A stretch of DNA of 64,000 bases from Hyphomicrobiales bacterium (GTDB taxonomy: Bacteria; Pseudomonadota; Alphaproteobacteria; Rhizobiales; JACESI01), in the NCBI GenBank assembly GCA_039973685.1, contig JBDWKL010000012.1, positions 62,001 through 126,000 of the forward strand, written 5' to 3'. The position numbers and the translations under genes are program-made. Each line of letters begins with the position of its first letter. Position 1 is the first letter of the stretch. Of the stretch, positions 9,308 to 18,478 are shown piece by piece. The notes beneath the pieces were generated by a model. It ran no database searches. It was not told the origin of the DNA and worked only from the letters and a program-made list of their open reading frames with translations.

Positions 9308-10615
9308 ATGGCAAAAGATTTAGCAAAATTTGCGAAAGAAAACGGCGTCAAATATTTCATGGTGTCTTTCACCGATTTGTTCGGCGGGCAGCGAGCGAAA
9401 CTTGTTCCAGCAGCGGCAATTGCTGACATGCAAGAAGAAGGCGCTGGCTTTGCGGGCTTTGCCACATGGCTCGACATGACGCCCGCCCATCCTGATATGT
9501 TGGCCGTGCCTGATGCTGATAGCGTAATCCAATTGCCTTGGCGTCCTGATGTTGCTTGGGTTGCTGGTGACTGCGTGATGGAAGGCGAACCTGTCGCCCA
9601 AGCGCCACGCAACACACTAAAACGTCTTATCAAAGAAGCATCTGCAGAAGGCATGCGGGTTAAAACAGGAATTGAAGCTGAGTTCTTTCTCACCAATATG
9701 GACGGGACAGAAATTTCTGATGAATACGACACCGCAGAAAAACCTTGCTACGACCAGCAAGCCGTTATGCGTCGTTATGATGTGATCTCTGAGATTTGTG
9801 ATTACATGCTCGATCTTGGCTGGGGTCCTTATCAAAACGACCACGAAGATGCCAACGGTCAATTTGAAATGAACTTCGAGTTTGACGATGTGCTGGCAAC
9901 AGCAGACAAGCATTCATTCTTCAAGTTCATGGTGAAATCGGTCGCAGAAAAACACGGTCTTCGCGCCACCTTCATGCCGAAGCCATTTGAAGGTCTAACA
10001 GGTAACGGCTGCCACGCTCATATTTCCGTATGGGATGAAGCGGGCAAGAAGAACGTTTTCTCTGATGACAAAGACGACCTTGGCTTGTCTGAGAAGGGGT
10101 ACACCTTCTTAGGCGGCATCATGAAACATGCAACAGGCATGTGCGCGATTACCAACCCAACCGTAAACTCCTATAAGCGCATCAATGCACCCGTTACGCA
10201 TTCCGGTGCAACATGGGCGCCGAACACCGTGACATGGACATCAAATAACCGCACACACATGGTGCGTGTTCCAGGGCCTGGTCGGTTTGAACTTCGTTTG
10301 CCAGATGGCGCGGTGAACCCATATCTCTTGCAGGCAGTCATTGTAGCAGCTGGTCTTTCTGGTGTGCGGGCAAAAGCTGATCCGGGCAAACGCTTAGAGA
10401 TCAACATGTATACAGAAGGTCATAAGGTAAAAGGCGCGCAGAAACTGCCGTTGAACCTTCTTGATGCACTTCGCACCTTTGACAAAAACAAAGAACTGAA
10501 AGAGGCGATGGGTGAAGAATTCTCCGCAGCCTTCTTAAAGTTGAAGGAAAGCGAATGGCATCGCTACACCGCACACTTCTCAAAATGGGAACGTGACAAC
10601 ACGCTCGATATTTAG
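9308..10615 (+). CDS. glnT: Type III-like glutamine synthetase (GlnT)
   Basis: A 435-residue glutamine synthetase fold protein: N-terminal beta-grasp (residues about 15-100), then the ATP/metal catalytic core with TGIEAEFFL, EDANGQFEMNFEFDD, NGCHAHISVWD and GPGRFELRLPDGAVNPYLLQA. It belongs to the GlnT/type III branch that co-occurs with glxBCD; relatives include gamma-glutamylmethylamide synthetase (GmaS). It therefore makes a gamma-glutamyl amide from glutamate, an amine or ammonia, and ATP. The ATG at 9308 follows an AGGAG at usual distance; the frame is also open from 9242, but that would overlap glxD. The stop overlaps the stop of the convergent Lrp gene by 4 bases. Confidence 0.88.
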   Translation: MAKDLAKFAKENGVKYFMVSFTDLFGGQRAKLVPAAAIADMQEEGAGFAGFATWLDMTPAHPDMLAVPDADSVIQLPWRPDVAWVAGDCVMEGEPVAQAPRNTLKRLIKEASAEGMRVKTGIEAEFFLTNMDGTEISDEYDTAEKPCYDQQAVMRRYDVISEICDYMLDLGWGPYQNDHEDANGQFEMNFEFDDVLATADKHSFFKFMVKSVAEKHGLRATFMPKPFEGLTGNGCHAHISVWDEAGKKNVFSDDKDDLGLSEKGYTFLGGIMKHATGMCAITNPTVNSYKRINAPVTHSGATWAPNTVTWTSNNRTHMVRVPGPGRFELRLPDGAVNPYLLQAVIVAAGLSGVRAKADPGKRLEINMYTEGHKVKGAQKLPLNLLDALRTFDKNKELKEAMGEEFSAAFLKLKESEWHRYTAHFSKWERDNTLDI

Positions 10616-11094
10616 GTTTCCAATATGGCGGTCTCTTTGACCGCCTCCATCGAAATATAGCTCGACGTTTGCGCGATATGGGGAAGTCTGGAAATGGCCT
10701 CCCCCAATAGTTTGCGATACTCGGTAATGTTGCGCGTTCTAACTTTCATCAAATAATCAAACCCACCAGCGATCATGTGGCATTGCTCAATCGCGGGTAA
10801 TTTACGCGCCGCCTCATTAAAGCGTTCTAAGGCGCTGGCGCTGGTGTCTGCCAGCTTCACCTCCACAAAAGCAATGTGATCAAGACCAAGCTTTACAGGG
10901 TCGACGATTGCGCGATAGCCTAGGATATACCCCTCTTCCTCCAACCTCTTAAGCCGCATATGGCAGGGGGTTTTAGAAAGACCAACCTGTTTTGAAAGGT
11001 CTGTAACAGAGAGGCGACCGTCGATGCTCACAGCGTCGAGGATTTTCTGATCGTAATCGTCGAGCGGGCTGAGCGAAGATTGTGTTTTAGCCAT
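10612..11094 (-). CDS. putR: Lrp/AsnC-family regulator of putA (PutR-like)
   Basis: A 160-residue Lrp/AsnC protein: N-terminal winged HTH (DYDQKILDAVSIDGRLSVTDLSKQVGLSKTPCHMRLKRL, residues about 12-50) and a C-terminal RAM ligand/oligomerisation domain (FVEVKLADTSASALERF to ITEYRKLLGEAISRLP). It is divergent from putA with about 107 bases between starts. In Agrobacterium, Rhodobacter and relatives the gene in this position encodes PutR, the proline-responsive activator of putA, and I infer the same here. The ATG at 11094 is chosen over a TTG three codons upstream. A 6-3-6 inverted repeat at 11119-11133 in the intergenic region is a plausible binding site. Confidence 0.87.
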   Translation of the reverse strand: MAKTQSSLSPLDDYDQKILDAVSIDGRLSVTDLSKQVGLSKTPCHMRLKRLEEEGYILGYRAIVDPVKLGLDHIAFVEVKLADTSASALERFNEAARKLPAIEQCHMIAGGFDYLMKVRTRNITEYRKLLGEAISRLPHIAQTSSYISMEAVKETAILET

Positions 11095-11118
11095 AATGTC
11101 CAATATACATTCTAAAAA

Positions 11119-11133
11119 AAGTGATTTTCACTT
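11119..11133. promoter_or_regulatory. Inverted repeat between putR-like gene and putA, candidate operator
   Basis: AAGTGA-TTT-TCACTT is a perfect 6-3-6 inverted repeat. It lies 25 bases from the Lrp-type gene start and 69 bases from the putA start. It sits where an autoregulating Lrp-family protein would bind. This is inference from position and symmetry only. Confidence 0.45.
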
Positions 11134-11201
11134 CACAATATCAAAATTACGGAAATAATCACGTATTTTATTTGATACTTTGGGCATAGGAGACCATCAT
11201 C

Positions 11202-14200
11202 ATGCCAAACGTATCTAAGCCCTTTCCAAAACGTGACGAAAAATCCGCGCTAAAGTACCTTTTAAAGAAAAGCACCATTAGTGATGATCTTCGAGATCGC
11301 ATTACCACCAGAGCGATTGAGCTGGTGGAGCGCATTCGCGAAGATAGCCGTCCCGGTATCATGGAGCTGTTTCTGGGTGAGTATGGCCTATCCAGTGATG
11401 AAGGCATTGCGCTTATGTGTTTGGCGGAAGCGCTTTTGCGTGTGCCAGATGGCGCAACGATGGACGCCCTCATTGAAGATAAAATCGCGCCGAGTGCGTG
11501 GGGTCATCACCTCGGTCAATCCCATTCTTCGCTGGTCAATGCTTCCACATGGGCGCTTTATGTCACGGGCAAAGTGCTCAACGACAAAGAAGAAAGCTCT
11601 ATCGCGAAAACTCTACACGGTGCCGTAAAGCGATTGGGTGAACCCGTCATCCGTCAGGCCGTCACCCGTGTGATGAAAGAAATGGGTCGCCAGTTTGTGT
11701 TGGGCGAAACAATCGAAAAGGCCATTAAGCGGGCAGAGGAAAAAGAGCAAGAAGGCTTTACTTATTCCTACGATATGCTCGGCGAAGCAGCTTGCACCGA
11801 CCGTGATGCCCGTCGTTTTCACCTTGCGTATTCTGATGCGATTGGTGAAATTGCGAAGTCTGCAAAATCAGATGACATTCGCGAAAACCCTGGCATCTCG
11901 ATTAAACTATCCGCCCTTCATCCGCGCTATGAAACCATGAACCATAAGCGAGTGATGGAAGAACTGGCCCCTCGTGCCCGCTCCCTTGCTGTGCTCGCTA
12001 AATCGGCGGGCATCGGCCTCAACATAGATGCGGAAGAAGCAGGCCGTTTGGAAATCTCGATTGATGTGATCGAGGCGATTTTCGCGGATCCCGTGTTCAA
12101 CGGCTGGGATGGTTTCGGCGTGGTGGTGCAAGCCTATAGCAAAGCCGCCCCTCATGTGCTCGACAGGCTCTACAAAATGGCTGAAAAATATGATCGCCGC
12201 ATCATGGTGCGTTTGGTGAAGGGTGCTTATTGGGATACGGAAATCAAGCACGCGCAAGTGGAAGGGCATTCAGATTTTCCTGTTTACACCCGCAAGTCGG
12301 CAACCGATGTGAGCTATATTTGTTGCGCCCAAAAATTGCTTGGCATGACCGACCGTATCTACCCACAATTTGCAACACATAACGCGCATACAGTCGCAGC
12401 GATTTTGGAAATGGCCGACGATAAAACAGCCTTTGAATTTCAGCGCCTTCACGGCATGGGCGAAGCCTTGCACGACACTGTGCTTCGTCGCCAAAAAACC
12501 CGTTGCCGGATTTACGCGCCCGTTGGTGCTCACCGTGATTTGCTGGCCTACCTCGTGCGCCGACTTTTGGAAAATGGTGCAAACTCATCCTTCGTCAATC
12601 AGATTGTTGATGAGAATGTGCCAGCAAGTGACGTAGCCGCTGACCCGTTTGCACATGTCTTGCCTATTCTTAGCGACCCACACAATCCAATCATCAAAAA
12701 GCCAGCTGACCTATTCCAACCGTCTCGAGAAAATTCGATGGGCTTCGATCTCGAAGATCCAGAGACGCTCGCTACATTAGACAAAGCAATTTCGAAATTT
12801 CACAAGAAAACTTGGAGCTTTGAGAATGGGTCTGGTGAATGGATAACAATTAGCAATCCCGCCACTGGAACAGAAACGGGCCAAGTGCGGTTTGCTTCTA
12901 TGCAGGATGTTCAACAATCCTGCCAAGATATTGCACCATGGCAGACAAGCTCGCCAAAGGTCCGAGCAGATATTTTACGCAAGATTGCTGACCTTTATGA
13001 AGCCAATGCCCATGAAATATTTGCACTCCTTATGCGTGAAGCAGGTAAGACCTTGCTTGATTGTGTTGGTGAGCTGCGTGAGGCCGTAGACTTCCTTCGC
13101 TTTTATGCAGCAGAAGGCGAAAAGAAAGATGAGCAAGCCGTCGGCGTGTTCACCTGTATTGCGCCGTGGAACTTTCCGCTCGCTATTTATACCGGACAAA
13201 TTGCAGCGGCCCTTGCAGCAGGCAATGGGGTTTTGAGTAAGCCCGCAGAAGCAACGCCGCTGATTGCAAGTTTCGCCACCGAACTCATGTGGCAAGCAGG
13301 TGTGCCGCGCGATGTTTTGAAACTCATTGTAGGTCATGGCCATGATGTTGGGTCCGCTCTCGTTGCCAATTCAAAAGTGGATGGTGTGTGCTTTACAGGG
13401 TCAACGGCAACAGCCAAGCGCATTGATCAAACGATGGCGGCAAACTTAAGCCCCGCAGCACCCCTGATTGCGGAAACGGGCGGGCTTAATGCCATGATCG
13501 TCGATAGCACCGCCTTGCCAGAACAAGCCGTAAAAGACGTGGTCGCCTCCGCTTTCCAATCAGCGGGGCAACGCTGTAGCGCGCTTCGCGTTCTTTATCT
13601 GCAAGAGGATATTGCGGACGGTTTCCTCACCATGCTGTTTGGTGCAATGGACGAGCTAAAACTCGGTGATCCAACCGCATTTGAAACAGACATTGGTCCC
13701 GTCATTGATGAGAAAGCGGCGAGCAAAATTAGAAATCACATTGAGACTGCCCGCAATCAAGGGCGCATCTTGAAGGAAGTTTCTGCGCCCGAACAATCCC
13801 AGTTCATTCCACCAACTGTTTTGCAGGTTGGAAGCATTAGCGACTTAGCAGAAGAAATTTTCGGCCCTGTGCTTCACATCGCAACTTACAAGGCGAGTGA
13901 GTTGGACGCCGTGATTGATGCCATCAACGCGACAGGCTTCGGCCTTACCTTCGGGCTGCACAGCCGGATTGACGATCGCGTGCAGCACATTATTGACCGC
14001 GTGGAAGCGGGTAATCTTTATATCAACAGAAACCAAATCGGCGCAGTCGTCGGGTCTCAGCCCTTTGGTGGCGAAGGCTTGAGCGGCACAGGCCCGAAAG
14101 CGGGCGGTCCGCGTTATTTAAATCGGTTCTTAGAGCAAAGCTCTGCCCGCACTTTAGAGGCAACAAGACAGGAATTACCCGGACCAACAGGTGAATCCAA

Positions 14201-14543
14201 CCAATACAGTCTCAAACCGCGTGGTCGTGTTGCCTGCCTTGGCCCAACCCCAGAAATGGCTCAAGAGCAAAAACGCAAGGCTGAAGCAATCGGCTGTGAG
14301 GCTGTCGTGATCAATGTGGATGCGCTCTCTCAGGATAATAATGTGGATGCCGTGATAAGCTGGAGCAGCAAGGTTGATGAACTAACTGCCATCCGCCAAG
14401 CGCTTGCAGCGCGTGATGGCAAGATTGTCTGGCTTTTGACGAATGTAGATTTTGAAGAATGGTTATTCGTCGAGCGCCACGTTTGTATTGATACAACAGC
14501 GGCTGGTGGTAATGCAGCATTGCTCGGCGGTGAGGCTGCTTAG
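11202..14543 (+). CDS. putA: Bifunctional proline dehydrogenase / P5C dehydrogenase
   Basis: A 1113-residue PutA oxidising proline to glutamate. The proline dehydrogenase TIM barrel (about residues 160-480) shows NPGISIKLSALHPRYE, LNIDAEEAGRLEIS, MVRLVKGAYWDTEIK and ATHNAHTVAA. The aldehyde dehydrogenase domain (about 560-1000) shows CIAPWNFPLAIYTGQ, VCFTGSTATAKRI, AETGGLNAMIVDS and the catalytic Cys in SAGQRCSALRVL near residue 792. The last 110 residues are a divergent tail. There is no N-terminal ribbon-helix-helix repressor domain of the E. coli type, consistent with regulation by the adjacent Lrp protein. A Shine-Dalgarno TAGGAGA precedes the ATG, and a terminator follows at 14601-14628. 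Confidence 0.96.
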   Translation: MPNVSKPFPKRDEKSALKYLLKKSTISDDLRDRITTRAIELVERIREDSRPGIMELFLGEYGLSSDEGIALMCLAEALLRVPDGATMDALIEDKIAPSAWGHHLGQSHSSLVNASTWALYVTGKVLNDKEESSIAKTLHGAVKRLGEPVIRQAVTRVMKEMGRQFVLGETIEKAIKRAEEKEQEGFTYSYDMLGEAACTDRDARRFHLAYSDAIGEIAKSAKSDDIRENPGISIKLSALHPRYETMNHKRVMEELAPRARSLAVLAKSAGIGLNIDAEEAGRLEISIDVIEAIFADPVFNGWDGFGVVVQAYSKAAPHVLDRLYKMAEKYDRRIMVRLVKGAYWDTEIKHAQVEGHSDFPVYTRKSATDVSYICCAQKLLGMTDRIYPQFATHNAHTVAAILEMADDKTAFEFQRLHGMGEALHDTVLRRQKTRCRIYAPVGAHRDLLAYLVRRLLENGANSSFVNQIVDENVPASDVAADPFAHVLPILSDPHNPIIKKPADLFQPSRENSMGFDLEDPETLATLDKAISKFHKKTWSFENGSGEWITISNPATGTETGQVRFASMQDVQQSCQDIAPWQTSSPKVRADILRKIADLYEANAHEIFALLMREAGKTLLDCVGELREAVDFLRFYAAEGEKKDEQAVGVFTCIAPWNFPLAIYTGQIAAALAAGNGVLSKPAEATPLIASFATELMWQAGVPRDVLKLIVGHGHDVGSALVANSKVDGVCFTGSTATAKRIDQTMAANLSPAAPLIAETGGLNAMIVDSTALPEQAVKDVVASAFQSAGQRCSALRVLYLQEDIADGFLTMLFGAMDELKLGDPTAFETDIGPVIDEKAASKIRNHIETARNQGRILKEVSAPEQSQFIPPTVLQVGSISDLAEEIFGPVLHIATYKASELDAVIDAINATGFGLTFGLHSRIDDRVQHIIDRVEAGNLYINRNQIGAVVGSQPFGGEGLSGTGPKAGGPRYLNRFLEQSSARTLEATRQELPGPTGESNQYSLKPRGRVACLGPTPEMAQEQKRKAEAIGCEAVVINVDALSQDNNVDAVISWSSKVDELTAIRQALAARDGKIVWLLTNVDFEEWLFVERHVCIDTTAAGGNAALLGGEAA

Positions 14544-14600
14544 GGTTTAAATTTCGGCCAGCGGTTCAGTACTAAGAGCCAAGCACAAACCAAATCTTCA

Positions 14601-14628
14601 AAGGCGGCGTTTCAAACGTCGTCTTTTT
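14601..14628 (+). terminator. Rho-independent terminator after putA
   Basis: GGCGGCGT and ACGTCGTC pair (with G-U wobbles) around a short TTCAA loop and are followed by five T. It is about 60 bases past the putA stop and 150 bases before the next start. Confidence 0.7.
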
Positions 14629-14776
14629 GCTGTCCAACATTGTAAAATTCGAGCCATCATTCACGTGATTGGGATTTATTGTGGCGTGCCGCAGAGTTTA
14701 GAGTGCTTTCGTGTCGCGAGAAAAGTGCTAGAAGAAGCAGGTGAACTTTAAGCCAACTGCTAAGTGAGATATTTTC

Positions 14777-16009
14777 ATGAGCGATGCGTCAACAACTTCT
14801 AAAACTGTCATCATTGCGGGAGGCGGGCAAGCTGGCTTTTCTTGTGCTTCCAAACTGCGCGAATTTGGCTTTGAAGGCCGCATTGTTATGGTGGCAGAAG
14901 AGAGCCAAGCGCCTTATCAACGCCCGCCATTGTCAAAAACCTACATGACAGGCGAGATGACTTTGGAGCGGATTTTGTTGCGCCCGAATTCATTTTATGA
15001 AGAAAAATCGATTGAGCTGTTAAACGATACGCTGATTGATAGCATCGACACTGACCAGCAAACCGCAACGCTGAGCAATGGCGATGTGCTCTCCTATGAT
15101 AAATTGGTTCTAGCAACCGGCGCCCGCCCGCGCACCTTGCCCGAGGCGATTGGTGGGGAGCTCAACGGCGTGTTGACCATGCGTACCTTAAATGATGCTG
15201 ACCGCATGGCGCCTGAACTTAAAGAAGGCCGCCGCCTGCTGGTGATCGGTGGTGGATATATCGGGCTTGAAGCCGCAGCGGTTGCGCGCAAGTTGGGACT
15301 CGATGTCACCGTAGTTGAAGCAGCTGACCGGATTTTGAAACGGGTCGCCTCTCCAGAAACATCAAACTATTTCCGCGATCTCCATGTCAAAAATGGCGTG
15401 ACCATCTTGGAAGATACAGCGCTTGAATGCCTGCTTGAAAAAGACGGCCATGTGGCAGGTGCAAAACTTCAAAACGGTGATGAGATTGCCGCTGATATTG
15501 CAATTGTCGGGATTGGTGTATTGCCCAATCAAGAAATTGCCGAAGCGGCAGGTATCACCGTTGATAATGGTATTGTTGTCAACGAACATGGCGAGACGAA
15601 TAACGCGAATATTTACGCCATTGGTGACTGTGCTTCTATCCTGCACAAAGATACGAGAATTCGTCTTGAGAGTGTTGGCCATGCGATTGATCATGCCATT
15701 CTTGTTGCTAAAAACATCTGCGGCCAATCAGAAACTTATTTGGCAAAACCGTGGTTTTGGTCAGATCAATATGCGACCAAGCTACAAATTGCAGGCCTCA
15801 ATCTTGGCTATGATGATGTGGTGATCCGAGAACTTGGTGAGGGCTCGCAATCTATTTGGTATTTTAGCGGCGATACGTTGTTGGCCGTCGATGCAATGAA
15901 TGCGCCGCGTGACTATCTGGTGTCTAAACGTATGATTGAGGCAGGGAAATCGCCAAGCAAAGCAGAAGTCTCTGATCCCAATACTGATTTGAAGGCCTTG
16001 TTGAAATAA
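14777..16009 (+). CDS. NAD(P)/FAD-dependent oxidoreductase, ferredoxin-reductase type
   Basis: A 410-residue pyridine-nucleotide disulfide-type flavoprotein of the ferredoxin/rubredoxin/putidaredoxin reductase branch. The FAD site is VIIAGGGQAGFSCASKL at residue 11, AYQRPPLSK-type segment APYQRPPLSK follows, and KLVLATGARPRTLP marks the first domain. The NAD(P) site is LLVIGGGYIGLEAAAVA (about residue 155), the second FAD motif is NIYAIGDCAS (about residue 283), and a C-terminal reductase domain begins at WFWSDQY. It would pass electrons from NADH to a ferredoxin, P450 or Rieske oxygenase partner, none of which is adjacent. It lies alone between the putA terminator and the pca operon. Confidence 0.85.
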   Translation: MSDASTTSKTVIIAGGGQAGFSCASKLREFGFEGRIVMVAEESQAPYQRPPLSKTYMTGEMTLERILLRPNSFYEEKSIELLNDTLIDSIDTDQQTATLSNGDVLSYDKLVLATGARPRTLPEAIGGELNGVLTMRTLNDADRMAPELKEGRRLLVIGGGYIGLEAAAVARKLGLDVTVVEAADRILKRVASPETSNYFRDLHVKNGVTILEDTALECLLEKDGHVAGAKLQNGDEIAADIAIVGIGVLPNQEIAEAAGITVDNGIVVNEHGETNNANIYAIGDCASILHKDTRIRLESVGHAIDHAILVAKNICGQSETYLAKPWFWSDQYATKLQIAGLNLGYDDVVIRELGEGSQSIWYFSGDTLLAVDAMNAPRDYLVSKRMIEAGKSPSKAEVSDPNTDLKALLK

Positions 16010-16103
16010 TCCACCACGATTTAGTCACGCAACTTATGCCTACCAGCCTTGCATAAAATGGCAAAATCGAGTTTGTTGGTGTGCAAATATGTTGGGGCAA
16101 TGA

Positions 16104-17291
16104 ATGACCAAGAGACACAAAACCAAAGTTGGTATTGTGGGCGCTGGCCCCGCAGGTTTGTTGCTCTCTAAATTATTGGCAAATGCTGGCATTGAAAGCA
16201 TTATTGTCGACCGCCAAGACCGTGCTTACATCGAAGGCCGCATTCGCGCTGGCGTCTTGGAATGGGGAAGCGTTGAAGCCATTCGCGAAGCTGGCATTGG
16301 CGAGCGCATGGATCGCGAGGGTCTGCCCCATGATGGTTTTGATATGTGCTTTGATGGCGAGCTTCACCGTATCGACTTAAAGGGTTTGACCGATCAAAAA
16401 GTCATGGTCTATGGCCAGACTGAAATCACCAAAGACTTATTTGAAGCCCATGCCAAACATGGAACAGAATTGGTTTTTTCTGCGGAAGAAACTGAGATCG
16501 TGGATGCAAAGAGCGACCATCCTATCATTCGTTTCAAAAAAGATGGCGAGCTGCATGAAATCGAATGCGATTATGTGGCGGGCTGCGATGGTTTCCATGG
16601 GGCCTCACGAAAGACGATCCCTGCCGATGTCCTGAAAACTTTTGAGCGGATTTATCCGTTTGGTTGGCTCGGCATTTTGGTTGATCAACCGCCCGTTTCA
16701 GATGAATTGATCTATTCAAACCACGCGCGCGGGTTTGCTCTTTGCTCTATGCGATCAGCAAGCCGCAGCCGCTATTACATTCAGTGCGACATGTCTGAGA
16801 AGGCTGAAGACTGGTCAGACGAACGCTTCTTTGATGAGTTAGAAAAAAGGCTTGGTGCGGAGTTGGGTGGCCTTATTAAACGTGGTCCTTCGATTGAAAA
16901 GAGCATTGCGCCGCTTCGCTCCTTTGTGGCGGAACCTATGCGGTACGGTAATTTATTTTTAGCAGGAGACGCCGCCCACATTGTGCCACCAACAGGGGCA
17001 AAGGGTTTGAACCTAGCCATCGCTGATGTGCGCTTGCTCTCTCACGCCTTGGACGAGAAATTTAACAAGAATAATACAGCTTATATCGACAGTTATTCCC
17101 AGCGTTGTTTAAGCCGTGTTTGGAAAGTGGAGCGCTTTTCGTGGTATATGTCCACCATGCTGCACCAGTTCCCAGAACACAGTCCTTTTGAAAAAAGGAT
17201 GCAACGTGCTGAATTTGATTATATCGTCCAATCTGAAGCCGCTTCACGTACTATTGCGGAAAATTATGTTGGACTACCTTTGGAGTTTTAG
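16104..17291 (+). CDS. pobA: 4-hydroxybenzoate 3-monooxygenase
   Basis: A 395-residue class A flavoprotein hydroxylase converting 4-hydroxybenzoate to protocatechuate with NADPH and O2. Visible are the GxGxxG dinucleotide site VGIVGAGPAGLLLSKLL (residues 9-25), the RIRAGVLEWGSVE segment typical of PobA, the DG motif in GCDGFHGASR, and the second FAD motif GDAAHIVPPTGAKGLNLAIAD. Length is as expected for the family. It starts the pca operon: pcaD begins six bases after its stop. No pobR regulator lies next to it, which is unusual because pobA is often divergent from an AraC- or IclR-type gene. Confidence 0.95.
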   Translation: MTKRHKTKVGIVGAGPAGLLLSKLLANAGIESIIVDRQDRAYIEGRIRAGVLEWGSVEAIREAGIGERMDREGLPHDGFDMCFDGELHRIDLKGLTDQKVMVYGQTEITKDLFEAHAKHGTELVFSAEETEIVDAKSDHPIIRFKKDGELHEIECDYVAGCDGFHGASRKTIPADVLKTFERIYPFGWLGILVDQPPVSDELIYSNHARGFALCSMRSASRSRYYIQCDMSEKAEDWSDERFFDELEKRLGAELGGLIKRGPSIEKSIAPLRSFVAEPMRYGNLFLAGDAAHIVPPTGAKGLNLAIADVRLLSHALDEKFNKNNTAYIDSYSQRCLSRVWKVERFSWYMSTMLHQFPEHSPFEKRMQRAEFDYIVQSEAASRTIAENYVGLPLEF

Positions 17292-17297
17292 AAGACC

Positions 17298-18095
17298 ATG
17301 CAATTTGCCAAAATCAACAATGTTAATCTGCACTACCAAGTCATCGGTGCGCCTGAGGGTAAGCCGGTTTTGGTGTTTTCCAATTCGCTTGGAACGGATT
17401 TTCGAATTTGGCGCGATGTGATTGTGCGCATGGTCGGTGATTTTGCCATTGTCGTCTATGACAAACGCGGTCACGGCCTCAGCGATGCACCGGCGGCCCC
17501 TTACCGCATGGCTGATCACATTGCTGATCTTGCGGGCCTGCTCGATCATCTTGAGGTAAAAGACGCGCTTGTCTGCGGCTTGTCTGTTGGTGGCATGATT
17601 GCACAAGGTTTAGCATTAGGACGGCCTGATCTTGTGAAGGCATTGGTTCTTTGTGATACGGGTCATAAAATCGGTACAGAAGCCCTTTGGAATGAACGGA
17701 TCGGTATCGTTGAAAAGAACGGCATTGAATCAATCGCTGAAAACATCATGACCCGCTGGTTCTCGCAAGAATATCGTACGCCGGACAATCCAGAATTCAT
17801 GGGCTACCGCAACATGCTGACCCGCACGCCTTTGCAAGGCTATATCGGCACCTCATGCGCCATCCGCGATGCAGATTATACCCAGCAAGTGCCCACTATA
17901 GATGTTCCAACATTGTGTATTGTCGGCAGCGAAGATGGCTCGACACCACCAGAGCTGGTGAGCGAACTATCAAGCCTTATCCCGGGCGCCTTGTTTGAAA
18001 TGATCGACGGCGCGGGGCATCTTCCTTGCATTGAGAAGCCAGAAGAATTCTCAAATCTGGTGCAGCCATTTTTAAAGAAAGTAGCCTCTGAATGA
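17298..18095 (+). CDS. pcaD: 3-oxoadipate enol-lactonase
   Basis: A 265-residue alpha/beta hydrolase hydrolysing beta-ketoadipate enol-lactone to beta-ketoadipate. The nucleophile elbow is CGLSVGGMIAQ (Ser96). DKRGHGLSDAP gives the oxyanion-side segment, and the acid and His are in the DGSTPPE and DGAGHLPCIEKPEEF regions. The stop overlaps the next start as ATGA, so translation is coupled with pcaC. In many rhizobia the order is likewise pcaD-C-H-G-B. Confidence 0.94.
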   Translation: MQFAKINNVNLHYQVIGAPEGKPVLVFSNSLGTDFRIWRDVIVRMVGDFAIVVYDKRGHGLSDAPAAPYRMADHIADLAGLLDHLEVKDALVCGLSVGGMIAQGLALGRPDLVKALVLCDTGHKIGTEALWNERIGIVEKNGIESIAENIMTRWFSQEYRTPDNPEFMGYRNMLTRTPLQGYIGTSCAIRDADYTQQVPTIDVPTLCIVGSEDGSTPPELVSELSSLIPGALFEMIDGAGHLPCIEKPEEFSNLVQPFLKKVASE

Positions 18096-18478
18096 GTGAA
18101 CGTTTTGATCAAGGCATGAAGGCCCGTCGCTCTGTTTTGGGCGACGAACATGTGGATCGTGCTGAGGCAAACAAGACGCCGTTTGACCAACCGTTTCAAG
18201 AGATGATCACGGAAGGCGCTTGGGGTCATGTTTGGTCTGGTGATCAACTGACCAACCGTGAACGCTCAATCGTCACCATCGCCCTGCTCGCAGCCCTTGG
18301 CCATGACGAAGAAGTTGCCATGCATGTCCGTGCGACTCGCAACACGGGCGCAAGCATGGAGGATATCCGCGAAGCACTGATGCATGTGGCCATCTACGCA
18401 GGTGTACCAGCAGCTAATCATGCAATCAAAATTGCCAAGCAAACTTATGCTGAAATGGATCAAGAGACATCCTCATGA
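18092..18478 (+). CDS. pcaC: 4-carboxymuconolactone decarboxylase
   Basis: A 128-residue AhpD-like all-helical protein, the normal length for a stand-alone PcaC. It decarboxylates gamma-carboxymuconolactone to the enol-lactone used by PcaD. Characteristic segments are GDEHVDRAEANKTPFDQPFQ, WGHVWS, LTNRERSIVTIALLAALG and the HVRATRNTGASMEDIREA helix. It overlaps pcaD by 4 bases upstream and pcaH by 4 bases downstream (both ATGA). Confidence 0.94.
   Translation: MSERFDQGMKARRSVLGDEHVDRAEANKTPFDQPFQEMITEGAWGHVWSGDQLTNRERSIVTIALLAALGHDEEVAMHVRATRNTGASMEDIREALMHVAIYAGVPAANHAIKIAKQTYAEMDQETSS

Noticed and set aside
6336-10615. Naming the cluster as mgsABC-gmaS of the N-methylglutamate pathway
   Set aside because: The mgdABCD dehydrogenase genes are absent from the neighbourhood and the FMN subunit looks GlxD-like; glx/glnT is the safer label.
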